This document shows positions 45,967 through 54,703 of a stretch of 64,000 nucleotides of DNA, piece by piece (within the stretch, counting starts at the first letter, position 1; the number at the start of each line of letters is the position of its first letter). The notes beneath the pieces were generated by a model. The model searched no databases. It was not told the DNA's origin and was given only the letters and a program-made list of their open reading frames with translations. The position numbers and the translations under genes were made by a program. The stretch lies in the NCBI RefSeq assembly GCF_001447155.2, contig NZ_CP014754.1:3596001-3660000 (forward strand), read 5' to 3'. Source of the DNA: Marinobacter sp. LQ44. GTDB taxonomy: Bacteria > Pseudomonadota > Gammaproteobacteria > Pseudomonadales > Oleiphilaceae.

Positions 45967-46811
45967 TGGCCGGTTTGCCCCCTCGGGTGCTGGTATTCGA
46001 TTCCGGAGTTGGCGGGCTCAGTGTGGCTGCCCGCATTCACCAGTCGCTTCCCGGTGCGGACCTGGTGTATCTGGCGGATAACGCTGGTTTTCCCTACGGC
46101 GGTCAGAGCGAGCAGGTGGTGATTGAGCGCTGCTGCTCCCTGATCCGGCAAAGCCTGCAACAGTCGCCTTGTGACATCATCGTGGTGGCCTGCAACACCG
46201 CCAGCACGGTGGTGCTTCCGCATTTGCGGGCTATGACGGAGCGACCGGTTGTGGGTGTGGTGCCGGCGATCAAACCCGCCGCCGCCTGCACCGTGAATGG
46301 TCGGGTTGGGCTACTGGCAACGCCGGCAACGGTACAGCGACCCTATCTGGATAAGCTCATTGCCGAGTTTGCCAGTGACTGCGACGTGGTGCGGCTTGGC
46401 CACCCTGGGCTGGTGTGCTGGGCAGAGCAACTGGTGCAAGGCGCAGAACCGCCCCAGGATGAGCTGGATGAAGCCATGGCGCCGCTGCGTGAGGCTGGTG
46501 TAGATACCGTAGTGCTTGGCTGTACTCACTATCCGCTGTTGTTACCCTGGCTCCGGAAAAGCCTGCCGGAGGTCACTGCATGGGTGGATTCCGGTGACGC
46601 CATCGCTCGCCGGGTCGCCTTTCTGCTGGGCGAATCCGGGCGTTTGGCGGCAGCGGAAACCCCCATAGCGGATACCGGTGGCGTGGTGTCAGAGGCCCGC
46701 TTTACCGGGGACGCCCCCCCGGATGTTGCCCTGTTTATGGCCGAAATGGGGATTTCAGTGGCGCGGGTTTGCGAGCATTGGCCCGGCGTTACAACAGCCG
46801 GGTCAGCTTGA
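45963..46811 (+). CDS. murI: Glutamate racemase
   Basis: Makes D-glutamate for peptidoglycan without a cofactor. The two catalytic cysteines are in VVACNTASTVVLP near residue 78 and VLGCTHYPLLLP near 187; the N-terminal FDSGVGGLSVAARI binds substrate. Length 282 residues. It overlaps nudC by 4 bases at the start. Its last 23 bases overlap the end of the convergent DUF2156 gene. Confidence 0.94.
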   Translation: MMAGLPPRVLVFDSGVGGLSVAARIHQSLPGADLVYLADNAGFPYGGQSEQVVIERCCSLIRQSLQQSPCDIIVVACNTASTVVLPHLRAMTERPVVGVVPAIKPAAACTVNGRVGLLATPATVQRPYLDKLIAEFASDCDVVRLGHPGLVCWAEQLVQGAEPPQDELDEAMAPLREAGVDTVVLGCTHYPLLLPWLRKSLPEVTAWVDSGDAIARRVAFLLGESGRLAAAETPIADTGGVVSEARFTGDAPPDVALFMAEMGISVARVCEHWPGVTTAGSA

Positions 46812-47796
46812 ACATGGCGAGGAATTCCAGAGCCGGAATAGCGCGTTTGTGGCAGCAGTAGGTTTTGAAGTTGTCACCCCGGAAGCGGGATTTGGTGAAC
46901 TCCAGGCCTTTGAAGTTGTATAGGAAATTGCCTTTCTCGTAGATGCCGTGCATCAAACGTTTCAGTAATCGGCTTTCCTGGTGCTCGGTGGCCTGGTCCA
47001 GCGATAGCGGAATCAGGCCCAGGTCCAGGAAGGGCACACCTTCGGCCTTAAAGGTGTCCATGGCGTGGGCCATCAGGGTGTAGAAAATGCCCTGTCGGAA
47101 ATCGGCGTTGGCGCGGGAGATATTCGGTACGTAACTGATGATCTCGTTGTTGCGGTATATCGGATCAAAATAGATGAAGCCCACCGCCTTGCCGTCCTGG
47201 TAGGCGTAAAAGTGCCGCTCGTTTTCCCGATAGTCCATTTCCATGGGCCGAATCAGGAAGCGGATCTCGTTGCTCTTGCACTTGCGGGTGCGTATCCAGG
47301 CTTCGGAGATCTCCCGGGTGTGGTCATCACTGAACCGTTCCATGACGGTAATGCCGTTCTTCTCGGCCTGGTTAAGTGCGGTGCGCAGAATCTGTTTCTT
47401 CTTGCCGGTCAGGCTCCAGGACCTGAGATCAATCCGGGATTCGCAGCCAAACTGGGTGCCATACAGGCCGAAGCGAAGGTGCAGAAAATCCACCACCGAT
47501 TTCGAAACCTGGATGTAGCAGGCGTTAGGAAAGGTCTGCTGGAACTTCTCCAGCATGGCGGGGAAATGCTCGGGTGCGCTCACTGGATCTGACAGGACAA
47601 AGGTGCCGCCCCATTTTCGCATATAGGCAATGTAGCCCATACCCGGCACATCAAAATACTGCATGCCCGGCTGCAGGGTTGAGAACGACTGTGAGTGCTG
47701 GCCGTATTTCTTGAGGTAGTTGACGCGCTCGGCGAAGCTGAACTGGCCGTCTGCCAGTTCCCTGATGTTGTCGAGGGCAAGAATCTGATCTGACAT
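46789..47796 (-). CDS. DUF2156 / LPG_synthase_C-type protein
   Basis: A 335-residue protein without membrane helices. It resembles the soluble C-terminal catalytic domain of phosphatidylglycerol lysyltransferase (MprF), a double GNAT-like fold: MQYFDVPGMGYIAYMRKWGG near residue 46, then HFYAYQDGKAVGFIYFDPIY near 206 and FLDLGLIPLS near 262. Soluble members are widespread and mostly uncharacterised; they may transfer an amino acid or acyl group. It lies 45 bases after the methyltransferase on the same strand, so the two are likely an operon. The 3' end overlaps murI by 23 bases. Confidence 0.75.
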   Translation of the reverse strand: MSDQILALDNIRELADGQFSFAERVNYLKKYGQHSQSFSTLQPGMQYFDVPGMGYIAYMRKWGGTFVLSDPVSAPEHFPAMLEKFQQTFPNACYIQVSKSVVDFLHLRFGLYGTQFGCESRIDLRSWSLTGKKKQILRTALNQAEKNGITVMERFSDDHTREISEAWIRTRKCKSNEIRFLIRPMEMDYRENERHFYAYQDGKAVGFIYFDPIYRNNEIISYVPNISRANADFRQGIFYTLMAHAMDTFKAEGVPFLDLGLIPLSLDQATEHQESRLLKRLMHGIYEKGNFLYNFKGLEFTKSRFRGDNFKTYCCHKRAIPALEFLAMFKLTRLL

Positions 47797-47841
47797 GATG
47801 AAGCTCCCGGTAACCTGTTGTTATTTTGAGTCGGAAGAGAT

Positions 47842-48495
47842 TCAGGCTTGCTTGCGGCCAAGAATCGACCAGTAGCAATCCATGTTCAGAAGTTTGAAAT
47901 GCTTTTTCTCGGTAACCTGCAGGCCCAGGCGCTGCATGTGTTCCGGGTAGTTGTAAATCTTGTGGAAGGCGTTGTTGGCAAACAGCCAGAAGATGAACAC
48001 CGCCATGTACCAGTAGAGCTTCTTGAACATGCGGGAGAGGATGTTGCCGGTCGGGTAGCAGAAGTCACCAACCACCACGCTGGCGTCTGCCTTGCCCAGG
48101 CGAATCAGGTGTTCCAGCACTTTCACCATCATGTTTTCGTCAAACACGTTGAGGAAAAAATTCGCCACTACCATGTCGTACTGCTCGAACTCGTTCACCT
48201 TCATGATGTCGCTGTGAATACGGCGTATGGTCAGGTTCGGCGCTTCTTTCTGCTGGGCATCGGCAAACTTGCGCAGCATGGTTTCAGACAGGTCGACCAC
48301 GGTTACATCGGCGCCGAGTTCGGCGGCGCGGATGGCGTCCCGGCCGTGCCCTACGCCGGCAAACAGGATGCGGTCACCGGGTTTGACGGTTTCCACGTCG
48401 AGCATAGCGGTTTTGCAGCGGTGAATGTTTTTGCCGCTGTACAGGTTGCTCAGGAAGTCATAGACGGGGCCGATGTACTTGTACTTGTCGCGCAT
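47842..48495 (-). CDS. Class I SAM-dependent methyltransferase
   Basis: A 217-residue protein with a UbiE/PmtA-like layout: an aromatic N-terminal patch (YKYIGPVYDFLSNLYSGK), SAM motif I ILFAGVGHGRDAIRAAELGA near residue 44, and VTVVDLSETMLRKFA near 65. A hydrophobic stretch (YWYMAVFIFWLFANNAF, near 165-181) suggests membrane contact, so the substrate may be a lipid or quinone. I cannot name the substrate. It is the first gene of a pair with the DUF2156 protein. Confidence 0.78.
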   Translation of the reverse strand: MRDKYKYIGPVYDFLSNLYSGKNIHRCKTAMLDVETVKPGDRILFAGVGHGRDAIRAAELGADVTVVDLSETMLRKFADAQQKEAPNLTIRRIHSDIMKVNEFEQYDMVVANFFLNVFDENMMVKVLEHLIRLGKADASVVVGDFCYPTGNILSRMFKKLYWYMAVFIFWLFANNAFHKIYNYPEHMQRLGLQVTEKKHFKLLNMDCYWSILGRKQA

Positions 48496-48729
48496 GATGA
48501 CTGCTGCCTTCTTCTTGTTCGCTGGTTGAACGTCACCGTTATTGTGATTGTTATTCCGACAGCCTGTCGGACAGTCCGGTGATCGGTTACTGATAACCTG
48601 AGCTTAGAGAAGGGGTGGGTTCAAAGATGTGCAGTACTGCGCAATTCCAGATACACAAAGTAACGTATCGAAACACTTTGCAAACCGGGTCAATGTTTTA
48701 GTTAGGAGTGTCCTACAATCGAAAACCGG
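48496..48729. other. 234-base intergenic region with inverted repeats
   Basis: The stretch lies between two minus-strand transcripts. It holds the inverted repeat CCGACA-GCC-TGTCGG (48556-48570), which may be an operator for the methyltransferase operon, and TAGGA-GTG-TCCTA (48703-48715) just after the end of the REC-GGDEF-EAL gene. The latter is too short for a convincing terminator. No coding potential is seen. Confidence 0.4.
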
Positions 48730-50907
48730 TTATCCGGTGTAGGCGAAGGCCAGACCATCGCGGCTCAGCAGCCGGTCAATATCGGCCGCTGGCCGGGCGG
48801 GGCCGTAGAAGAATCCCTGCACCTGATGGCAGCCCAGGCTTGTCAGGTAGTTGAGCTGGTCGTCTGTTTCCACGCCCTCGGCGACGATCTCCAGTTTCAG
48901 GCCGTGGGCCATGGCAACGATGGCGTTCACTATGCAGGCGCCGTCCTCTCCGCTGCGAATGGCCCTGACAAAGGATTGATCCACTTTCAGGGTGTGGATG
49001 GGCAGCCGGTGCAAATAGTTGAGGGAGGAGTAGCCGGTGCCGAAGTCGTCAATGGCAATGCGTACACCGCAATCCGCCAGTTCTTTCAGTTTCCGGCTGA
49101 TCTGTTCCAGATCGTTCATGATCACGTTCTCGGTGATCTCGATTTCCAGATTGCCGGCAGGAAAACGATGGGACTGGACCTGCTCCAGCAATGTCTCGAC
49201 AAAGCGCGGATGTTCTACCTGGCTGGGTGACAGGTTGACCGCCAGGCGCAGGTTCGGATGCCCGCTGTTGATCCAGTGTCCTACGTCTCTGCAGGCCTGG
49301 TCCAGCACCCGCTCACTGAGCTTGCCGATTAGCCGGGTTTCTTCCGCCAGTGGCAGGAAGTCGCCCGGATAGATCAGCCCCCGTTCCGGATGTTGCCAGC
49401 GCACCAGAGCCTCCAGCCCTACCACCTGGTTGGTCTTGGAGCAGACTTGAGGCTGGTAGAACACCCTGAGTTCGTCCCGCTCCAGGGCCAGCCGTAAATC
49501 CCGCTCAAGGCTGAGCCGGTTGGCGGTATTGATGCTCATGCTGTCGGAATAGAAACGATAGCCATCTTTACCGCGGGCTTTGACGTGATACATGGCAATA
49601 TCCGCGTTCTGGATCAGCTGGTCCATGGAGTTTCCAGCATCCGGGAACACTGCGATGCCAATACTGACCCCCACAAAGACTTCATGGTTACCCAGCTGGA
49701 AAGGATCTTTCAGGGTCTGTATCAGTTTCCTGGCAATGCTCCGGGCGTCTTCCGGGCTATTTACCGAGGGCAGCAGCAGGGTGAATTCGTCGCCACCGAA
49801 GCGCGACAGGGTGTCGCCCCGTCGCAGGCATTTCTCGAGCCTGTGGGTCACGGCTTGCAGCAGGCGGTCACCCATGGCGTGGCCGAGGGTGTCGTTCACC
49901 ACCTTGAAGCGATCCAGGTCGAGGAACATGACGGCGAGTTTTTGCTTGGCCCGCCGAGCCTGGGTGATGGCCAGCTCCAGGCGATCTTTGAACAGGGCCC
50001 GGTTGGGCAGTCGGGTGAGCAGGTCGTGGTAGGCCTGGAAGTTGATGAACGCTTCCGCCTCCTTGCGTTCAGTGACATCCCGGGCGATGCCGTAATAACG
50101 GGCGGGCTGGGCTGTCGAGCCGCCACGGGTGTCGCCGGTCTGGGGCCAGGTTTGCGGGTCTACCGGGAAGGCAGTGATTTCGAAATGCCGGGTTGCCTTG
50201 CTGCTGCCGCGGGTTTTAAGCCGCACTTCCAGCGTTCTGGGGTTATCCACCGAGATGTCCGGTCCCTGAAGGGCGTAGGTGCCCCTAGCCACGTCCCGGT
50301 CGTCCAGAATGTGCCCGAAATGACGACCGCAGAGCTCCGAAGGCTGATAGCCCAGCAGGCTTTCCACCTTGTTGTTGATGAAACAGATATGACCGGTTTT
50401 ATCGAGCATGAATACGATATCCGGTGAACTGTTGACGATGTAGCGGTGCAGGGCTTCGGATTTTTCCAGCCGGGTCTGGATCATTTCGTGGGCTTTGATC
50501 AGAGACTGTTTGCCCAGTACGCCCTCAACCGTGGTCAGCAGTTCCTCGGGATCAAACGGCTTGCGTATGTAGTCCAGGGCTCCCCGGCGCAATGCCCGGC
50601 TGACGGTACCGAAAGATCCTTCGCCGCTGACCACAACCACACCGCAATCCGGCTGGTGGCTGGCTATGCGCTCCATCACCGCAAAACCATCGGTGTCGGG
50701 CATGTTGAGGTCGAGCAGTGCCAGGTCAAAGGCCTTGCTGGCCAGTTGTTCACAAGCCTGTTTTCCGCCATTGGCTTCGGTTACCTCGAAACCTCGGCCT
50801 CTCAGTAATTTGGCCAGGCTGGCCAGGAGGCGTGGTTCGTCATCGGCTATCAGAATCCTGGCCGGTTCGGACCCATGGAAGGGCTGCTTGCTCTGCTCTA
50901 ATGCCAT
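48730..50907 (-). CDS. REC-PAS-GGDEF-EAL response regulator
   Basis: A 725-residue cytoplasmic cyclic-di-GMP enzyme controlled by phosphorylation. The receiver domain (1-130) has DDE, the phospho-Asp in LLDLNMPDTDG near residue 66, and the Lys in IRKPFDPEEL. A PAS domain (about 155-275) follows, then GGDEF (RFGGDEFTLLL near 370) and EAL (GLEALVRWQHPERGL near 495; LEIEITENVI, DDFGTGYSSL, AEGVET). Both catalytic signatures look intact. It lies 21 bases downstream of the HDOD-histidine kinase, which is the probable cognate kinase. Confidence 0.92.
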   Translation of the reverse strand: MALEQSKQPFHGSEPARILIADDEPRLLASLAKLLRGRGFEVTEANGGKQACEQLASKAFDLALLDLNMPDTDGFAVMERIASHQPDCGVVVVSGEGSFGTVSRALRRGALDYIRKPFDPEELLTTVEGVLGKQSLIKAHEMIQTRLEKSEALHRYIVNSSPDIVFMLDKTGHICFINNKVESLLGYQPSELCGRHFGHILDDRDVARGTYALQGPDISVDNPRTLEVRLKTRGSSKATRHFEITAFPVDPQTWPQTGDTRGGSTAQPARYYGIARDVTERKEAEAFINFQAYHDLLTRLPNRALFKDRLELAITQARRAKQKLAVMFLDLDRFKVVNDTLGHAMGDRLLQAVTHRLEKCLRRGDTLSRFGGDEFTLLLPSVNSPEDARSIARKLIQTLKDPFQLGNHEVFVGVSIGIAVFPDAGNSMDQLIQNADIAMYHVKARGKDGYRFYSDSMSINTANRLSLERDLRLALERDELRVFYQPQVCSKTNQVVGLEALVRWQHPERGLIYPGDFLPLAEETRLIGKLSERVLDQACRDVGHWINSGHPNLRLAVNLSPSQVEHPRFVETLLEQVQSHRFPAGNLEIEITENVIMNDLEQISRKLKELADCGVRIAIDDFGTGYSSLNYLHRLPIHTLKVDQSFVRAIRSGEDGACIVNAIVAMAHGLKLEIVAEGVETDDQLNYLTSLGCHQVQGFFYGPARPAADIDRLLSRDGLAFAYTG

Positions 50908-50928
50908 TGGTCTGCTTCCGCTAATTCG

Positions 50929-52908
50929 TCAGTCGGTACCATGCTTGTTGTGGCCTGCCGCCGGGAGCAGAATCCGGAAGGTAGTGCCTTCCTGCCCCGT
51001 GTGACAAGCGATGATGCCCTCCATGTCATCAATCAGCTGCTTGACAATGCTCAGGCCAAGGCCGCTGTGACCCTGGCCCTTCAAACTGTTTACCGGTGCA
51101 AACAGGTTGCGCCTGACGGCCTCGGGAATGCCGGGGCCATTATCGGTAATTTGCAATTCAACCCAGCGGCGCTGGTTCTGGAATATTGGTGCTGCTGTAC
51201 TCAAGGAAATCTCGCCATTGCCGGGCTCCAGGCTCTCAACGGCGTTGCGGATCAGATTGATGATGATCTGCCGGACGGCAGAGGCGCTGCCCTGCACCTG
51301 GGTGTCCTCACGGCACGGCCTCAGTTTGAGGGTGCGGTCGTTGCCGTTGAACAGGCTGTCCTGAAGGATGCGGGCAAGGCTTTCAAGCTCCCGGTTCAGG
51401 TCTGTACCGCTGGTAGTGCCGGGCGCATCGCCGGTGCTGATTTGCAGCAACAGATAGCCTGCCCGATCCAGTTCCTCCTGAATTATGTCGAGTTCTTCCT
51501 GGACGGTCTCATCATGCATCCGGGCACGAAGCTGGAAAATGTACTGTTTGATGATGGTCAGGGGGTTGCTGACTTCATGTACCTGGCGACGTATCCGGTC
51601 GTGGGCGATCTGGCTGTCGACGCCTGGCCCTTCGGTTGTCTGACCTTCAATCAGCTGCGTAAGCTCGTGGATGAACAGCCGAACCAGCTGGGTAGTGACC
51701 TCCATTGATTCGGAGTCCGTGCCCAGGGCAAAGATCGCGTGTTTTTGCCCACCCTGCTGAACAGGAATCGCCAGGAGAGACGGCGTTCTCAGAATGGCCA
51801 GCAGTTGCCGGTCAAGTACGCTGGGCTCACGTTCGTTCAGGCTGACCAGAGTGCCGCCGTTCCACGCATCGGTCAGGACGCTGCCGCCAGGCTGGGGCGA
51901 CAGGCGCAGGTCGGGAAGGTTGGTGCCGGTACCGGAAAGCAGCCTGAGCTCCTCTGCCTCGGGGCCAAAGCACAGGGCCGGCAGTCCGGTCAGGACGCCC
52001 AGACTGCTGACGGTACTGGCGATCAGATCGCACGGGGTCGCGCTGTCTGTGGCTCGCAGCTCAAGGGTTTTGCTGGCGATCGCCTGGTGTATCAGGGTTT
52101 GCCTGAGCTGCCGGGCGCCTTCCTCACTCTGGTAGGCGGTGTCCAGAGGAATTCCGAAGGAGGCCGCCATGGTGGCTACTTCATCGTTGATTCTGTCGCA
52201 GATTTCCCGTGTCAGGTCTTCCTGCAACCCAAAGATCGTTCCTGCAGCAGCAATGCCCGCTGAGTCTGAGAGGGCAAGCCGGGTCGACAGGCTGATCAGT
52301 TTCACCAGGTGGCTGGCGTCCCGGAGCTGGGTTGGTAGCGACTGCTGATATCGCATGGCGTCTGCCGCCAACGGTCCTAACCCCCATACGGTTACAAAAT
52401 GGGCGGCAATCTCATTCTGGTGGTTGAGGATGTCCTGTTTGCGTTCCTGGGGCTGGGTCTTGATGGCGATCAGTTCACCAATGTTGTGAACCATGCCAAG
52501 CAGGAACGCTTCTTCAGGGCTTGGGTAGCGTGTCAGTGTGGCCAGGGCCCGGGCGGTCAGGGCTGTGGTCAGAGAGTGGCGCCAGAAATCCCTCAGTTGC
52601 TGCCACTCGTCGCCGCCGAGTTCAAATAGCAATTGTCGCAATGCCGATGTCAGCAGCAGGGTCTGGAAGCGGCGGGTGCCCAGGCGAAGCAGTGCCTGCT
52701 CAATGGAGCGGATGGGAGGATTACTTCTGTACAGGGCGGAGTTGGCTAATGACAGGAGTCGGGCGACGAGTGCGGTGTCCGTGGCGACAATCTGACTGAT
52801 CTCGCGGTAACTGTCTCCGGCATGACATGCTTTCAGCGCCCGCAGGGTTACCTCCGGCAGGCTCGGTAGTTGAAGATCAGCTGCAATATCCATCGCATTA
52901 CTCATCGC
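50929..52908 (-). CDS. HDOD-sensor histidine kinase
   Basis: A 659-residue soluble protein with an N-terminal HDOD domain (about 5-215: LQLPSLPEVTLRALKACHAG, then LLGMVHNIGELIAIKT), a central GAF-like region (about 270-410), and a C-terminal kinase: dimerisation/phosphoacceptor RRQVHEVSNPLTIIKQYIFQ (His near 445) and HATPase (LIRNAVESLEPG, ITDNGPGIPEAV, GLGLSIVKQLIDD). I chose ATG 52908 after AGGG; the frame is open to 52935. HDOD fused to a histidine kinase is uncommon. The partner is the adjacent REC-GGDEF-EAL protein. No membrane segment, so the signal is intracellular. Confidence 0.88.
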   Translation of the reverse strand, partial: AMSNAMDIAADLQLPSLPEVTLRALKACHAGDSYREISQIVATDTALVARLLSLANSALYRSNPPIRSIEQALLRLGTRRFQTLLLTSALRQLLFELGGDEWQQLRDFWRHSLTTALTARALATLTRYPSPEEAFLLGMVHNIGELIAIKTQPQERKQDILNHQNEIAAHFVTVWGLGPLAADAMRYQQSLPTQLRDASHLVKLISLSTRLALSDSAGIAAAGTIFGLQEDLTREICDRINDEVATMAASFGIPLDTAYQSEEGARQLRQTLIHQAIASKTLELRATDSATPCDLIASTVSSLGVLTGLPALCFGPEAEELRLLSGTGTNLPDLRLSPQPGGSVLTDAWNGGTLVSLNEREPSVLDRQLLAILRTPSLLAIPVQQGGQKHAIFALGTDSESMEVTTQLVRLFIHELTQLIEGQTTEGPGVDSQIAHDRIRRQVHEVSNPLTIIKQYIFQLRARMHDETVQEELDIIQEELDRAGYLLLQISTGDAPGTTSGTDLNRELESLARILQDSLFNGNDRTLKLRPCREDTQVQGSASAVRQIIINLIRNAVESLEPGNGEISLSTAAPIFQNQRRWVELQITDNGPGIPEAVRRNLFAPVNSLKGQGHSGLGLSIVKQLIDDMEGIIACHTGQEGTTFRILLPAAGHNKHGTD

Positions 52909-53180
52909 GCGCCCTTTGTCCCTGCCCCGCGCCATCGTATGTGCGGGTAAGGTTCCCTGTTCTGTATCAAAGTTTTATGACAGGGTGTTCATTCTTCTTG
53001 TAAGTCAGTGAGCTTAGACAATAATCCGCCAGTGTTAAACCGTTACTGCTGATTTTTTAAGCAGGGTATTATCAAGTCTGTGATATGTGTAACCTTTTTA
53101 CAGGTTAAAATGTCGCTTATAGTGACAAGTCTATGGATTCGTCTGTTTTCGGTTGCTCAAGCTACGAGGGAAGGCAAAAG
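52909..53180. other. AT-rich divergent intergenic region
   Basis: About 270 bases separate the HDOD kinase from the ParA-like gene. The region is AT-rich and holds three inverted repeats: CTGCT-N9-AGCAG (53046-53064), TAACCT-N6-AGGTTA (53090-53107) and an imperfect TGTCGCT-TAT-AGTGACA (53111-53127). They may be operators or a promoter region for either gene. No clear sigma70 promoter pair can be fixed by eye. Confidence 0.4.
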
Positions 53181-54449
53181 TTGCGCCAACCAAGAACCAT
53201 CGCGGTAACAGGCGGTAAAGGTGGAGTGGGAAAGACCACCGTTGCCGTCAATCTGGCGCTTGCCCTGGCCAAAGCCGGGCAGAAAGTGCTGTTGCTGGAC
53301 GCGGACACAGACCTTGCCAACGTGAGTCTTCTGGTGGGGCTTTATCCGGAACGCACGCTTGCCGATGTGATCGCCGGCCGGTGTGATCTGGCTGGTGCGG
53401 TGCTGAAAACGCACTACGGCCTGGATATTGTCCCCGGTGCTTCGGGAGTGCAGGACTGCATGGAAATGCCCGATGGCGACAGTCTCAAGCTCCTGAAATC
53501 GCTGTATGAGCTGGAGCACCGCTACGATTACGTGATTATCGACACAGCATCGGGGCTCCAGTCAGTCGGGCTGCACATGATCGCTGCGGCGGAGCTGGCT
53601 TGCGTGGTGGTCACGCCAGACCCGGCGTCGCTCACCGATGCTTTTTCCCTCATCAAGGTTCTTAAGCGCCGCGGATACCGCCGCAAACCGTCCGTGATTG
53701 TCAATATGGCACAAGGCGCCAGCCAGGCAAGATCGGTGTTCCAGCGTCTGAACGGTGCCTGCCAGCGGCATCTGCAGTGGACATTGCATTACCTGGGGGC
53801 ACTTTGGCGGGATGAAACACTTCGGCAGTCCGTGCTCAATCAACACCCTGTGACCCTGCTGCCCACCTCTGACCCCTCATGCCGGCAGTTTCACACCCTG
53901 GCGGAAATGCTCAATGTTCACCTGGCGGCACTGCCTCGGCGCAAAGCCGGTATAGCGGCTTACTGGCATCAGGCCGCGCGCCGGCAAGCCGGGCAGGCTG
54001 AAGCCGCCATTCCCGGTGGTGAATCCGTCGGCGAGCAATGTCGGGCCCTGGTCGGGCAGTTGGAAAAATTACTGGCAGCAAAGCCGGACGATGCCATGCT
54101 CCGGTATGACGCATTTACCCGCCTTTTTGCACTGTTGGGGCGCAACCCTGATGCCGATACCGTGGAGATCGTACAAACCGGGTTGGCATCAATGAAATGG
54201 GAGCATCTGTGCCAGGTAGACCGGGATAGACTGGCGGCCCACCTGCGGCACCTGGCCGATGATCTGGCGTCACCCTCGGCTAAGCCGGAGCCTGCTGTAT
54301 TGCCTCGAGGGGTGGAGGGACCACTGTACGATCGAGTCAGTTTTGGCGAGCAGGATCAATTACTTCGGGTGCTGCGGGAGAAACCATCGGATGTTTCCCT
54401 GGATGACATCTTGCGCTCACTGGCAGGCAGAGATCCTACCCGGTCATGA
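53181..54449 (+). CDS. MinD/FleN-like P-loop ATPase (orphan)
   Basis: A 422-residue ParA/MinD-superfamily ATPase. The deviant Walker A TGGKGGVGKTTVAVNLALAL is near residue 9, and the second motif LLDADTDLANVSLLVGL near 39 matches FleN/FlhG. The ATPase domain ends near residue 255. The remaining 165 or so residues are an unusual C-terminal extension with predicted helices and no recognised domain. I chose TTG 53181 because GGAAGG lies 6 bases upstream; ATG 53133 adds 16 residues. No flagellar gene is nearby, so the cargo or partner is unknown. Confidence 0.82.
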   Translation: MRQPRTIAVTGGKGGVGKTTVAVNLALALAKAGQKVLLLDADTDLANVSLLVGLYPERTLADVIAGRCDLAGAVLKTHYGLDIVPGASGVQDCMEMPDGDSLKLLKSLYELEHRYDYVIIDTASGLQSVGLHMIAAAELACVVVTPDPASLTDAFSLIKVLKRRGYRRKPSVIVNMAQGASQARSVFQRLNGACQRHLQWTLHYLGALWRDETLRQSVLNQHPVTLLPTSDPSCRQFHTLAEMLNVHLAALPRRKAGIAAYWHQAARRQAGQAEAAIPGGESVGEQCRALVGQLEKLLAAKPDDAMLRYDAFTRLFALLGRNPDADTVEIVQTGLASMKWEHLCQVDRDRLAAHLRHLADDLASPSAKPEPAVLPRGVEGPLYDRVSFGEQDQLLRVLREKPSDVSLDDILRSLAGRDPTRS

Positions 54450-54703
54450 ACGAGCCAAGAGTATGTGCCCAGTTGCTGGTCATTTTTTTAGGGATTTATG
54501 TGTCGTAATTTTGCAGTCTGTCACCGCCCTGTAACGGTCACTGTGCAAGAATTGACCGAAATCGTGGCCCGCATTATGCAGGCAGCTCTGACAGGCGGAT
54601 GCAAAACGGATGCATACATGTCGGGGCAAAGGAAACCGGCCCCCCGCGACTTTTGACCGGCGTTGATCGCTGGTGACATCGATCTCAGAGAAGGAGTTCT
54701 ACC
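54450..54703. promoter_or_regulatory. Upstream region of the fatty acyl reductase gene
   Basis: The 254-base gap contains a weak promoter candidate, TTGACC (54552-54557) with TATGCA (54575-54580), spacer 17. An inverted repeat CGGTCA-N12-TGACCG (54535-54558) overlaps the -35, which would suit a regulator. A GAAGGAG ribosome-binding site is just before the ATG at 54704. The rest shows no clear signal. Confidence 0.35.

Noticed and set aside
48703..48715. TAGGA-GTG-TCCTA as a terminator for the REC-GGDEF-EAL gene
   Set aside because: Only five base pairs and no U-run on the minus strand.
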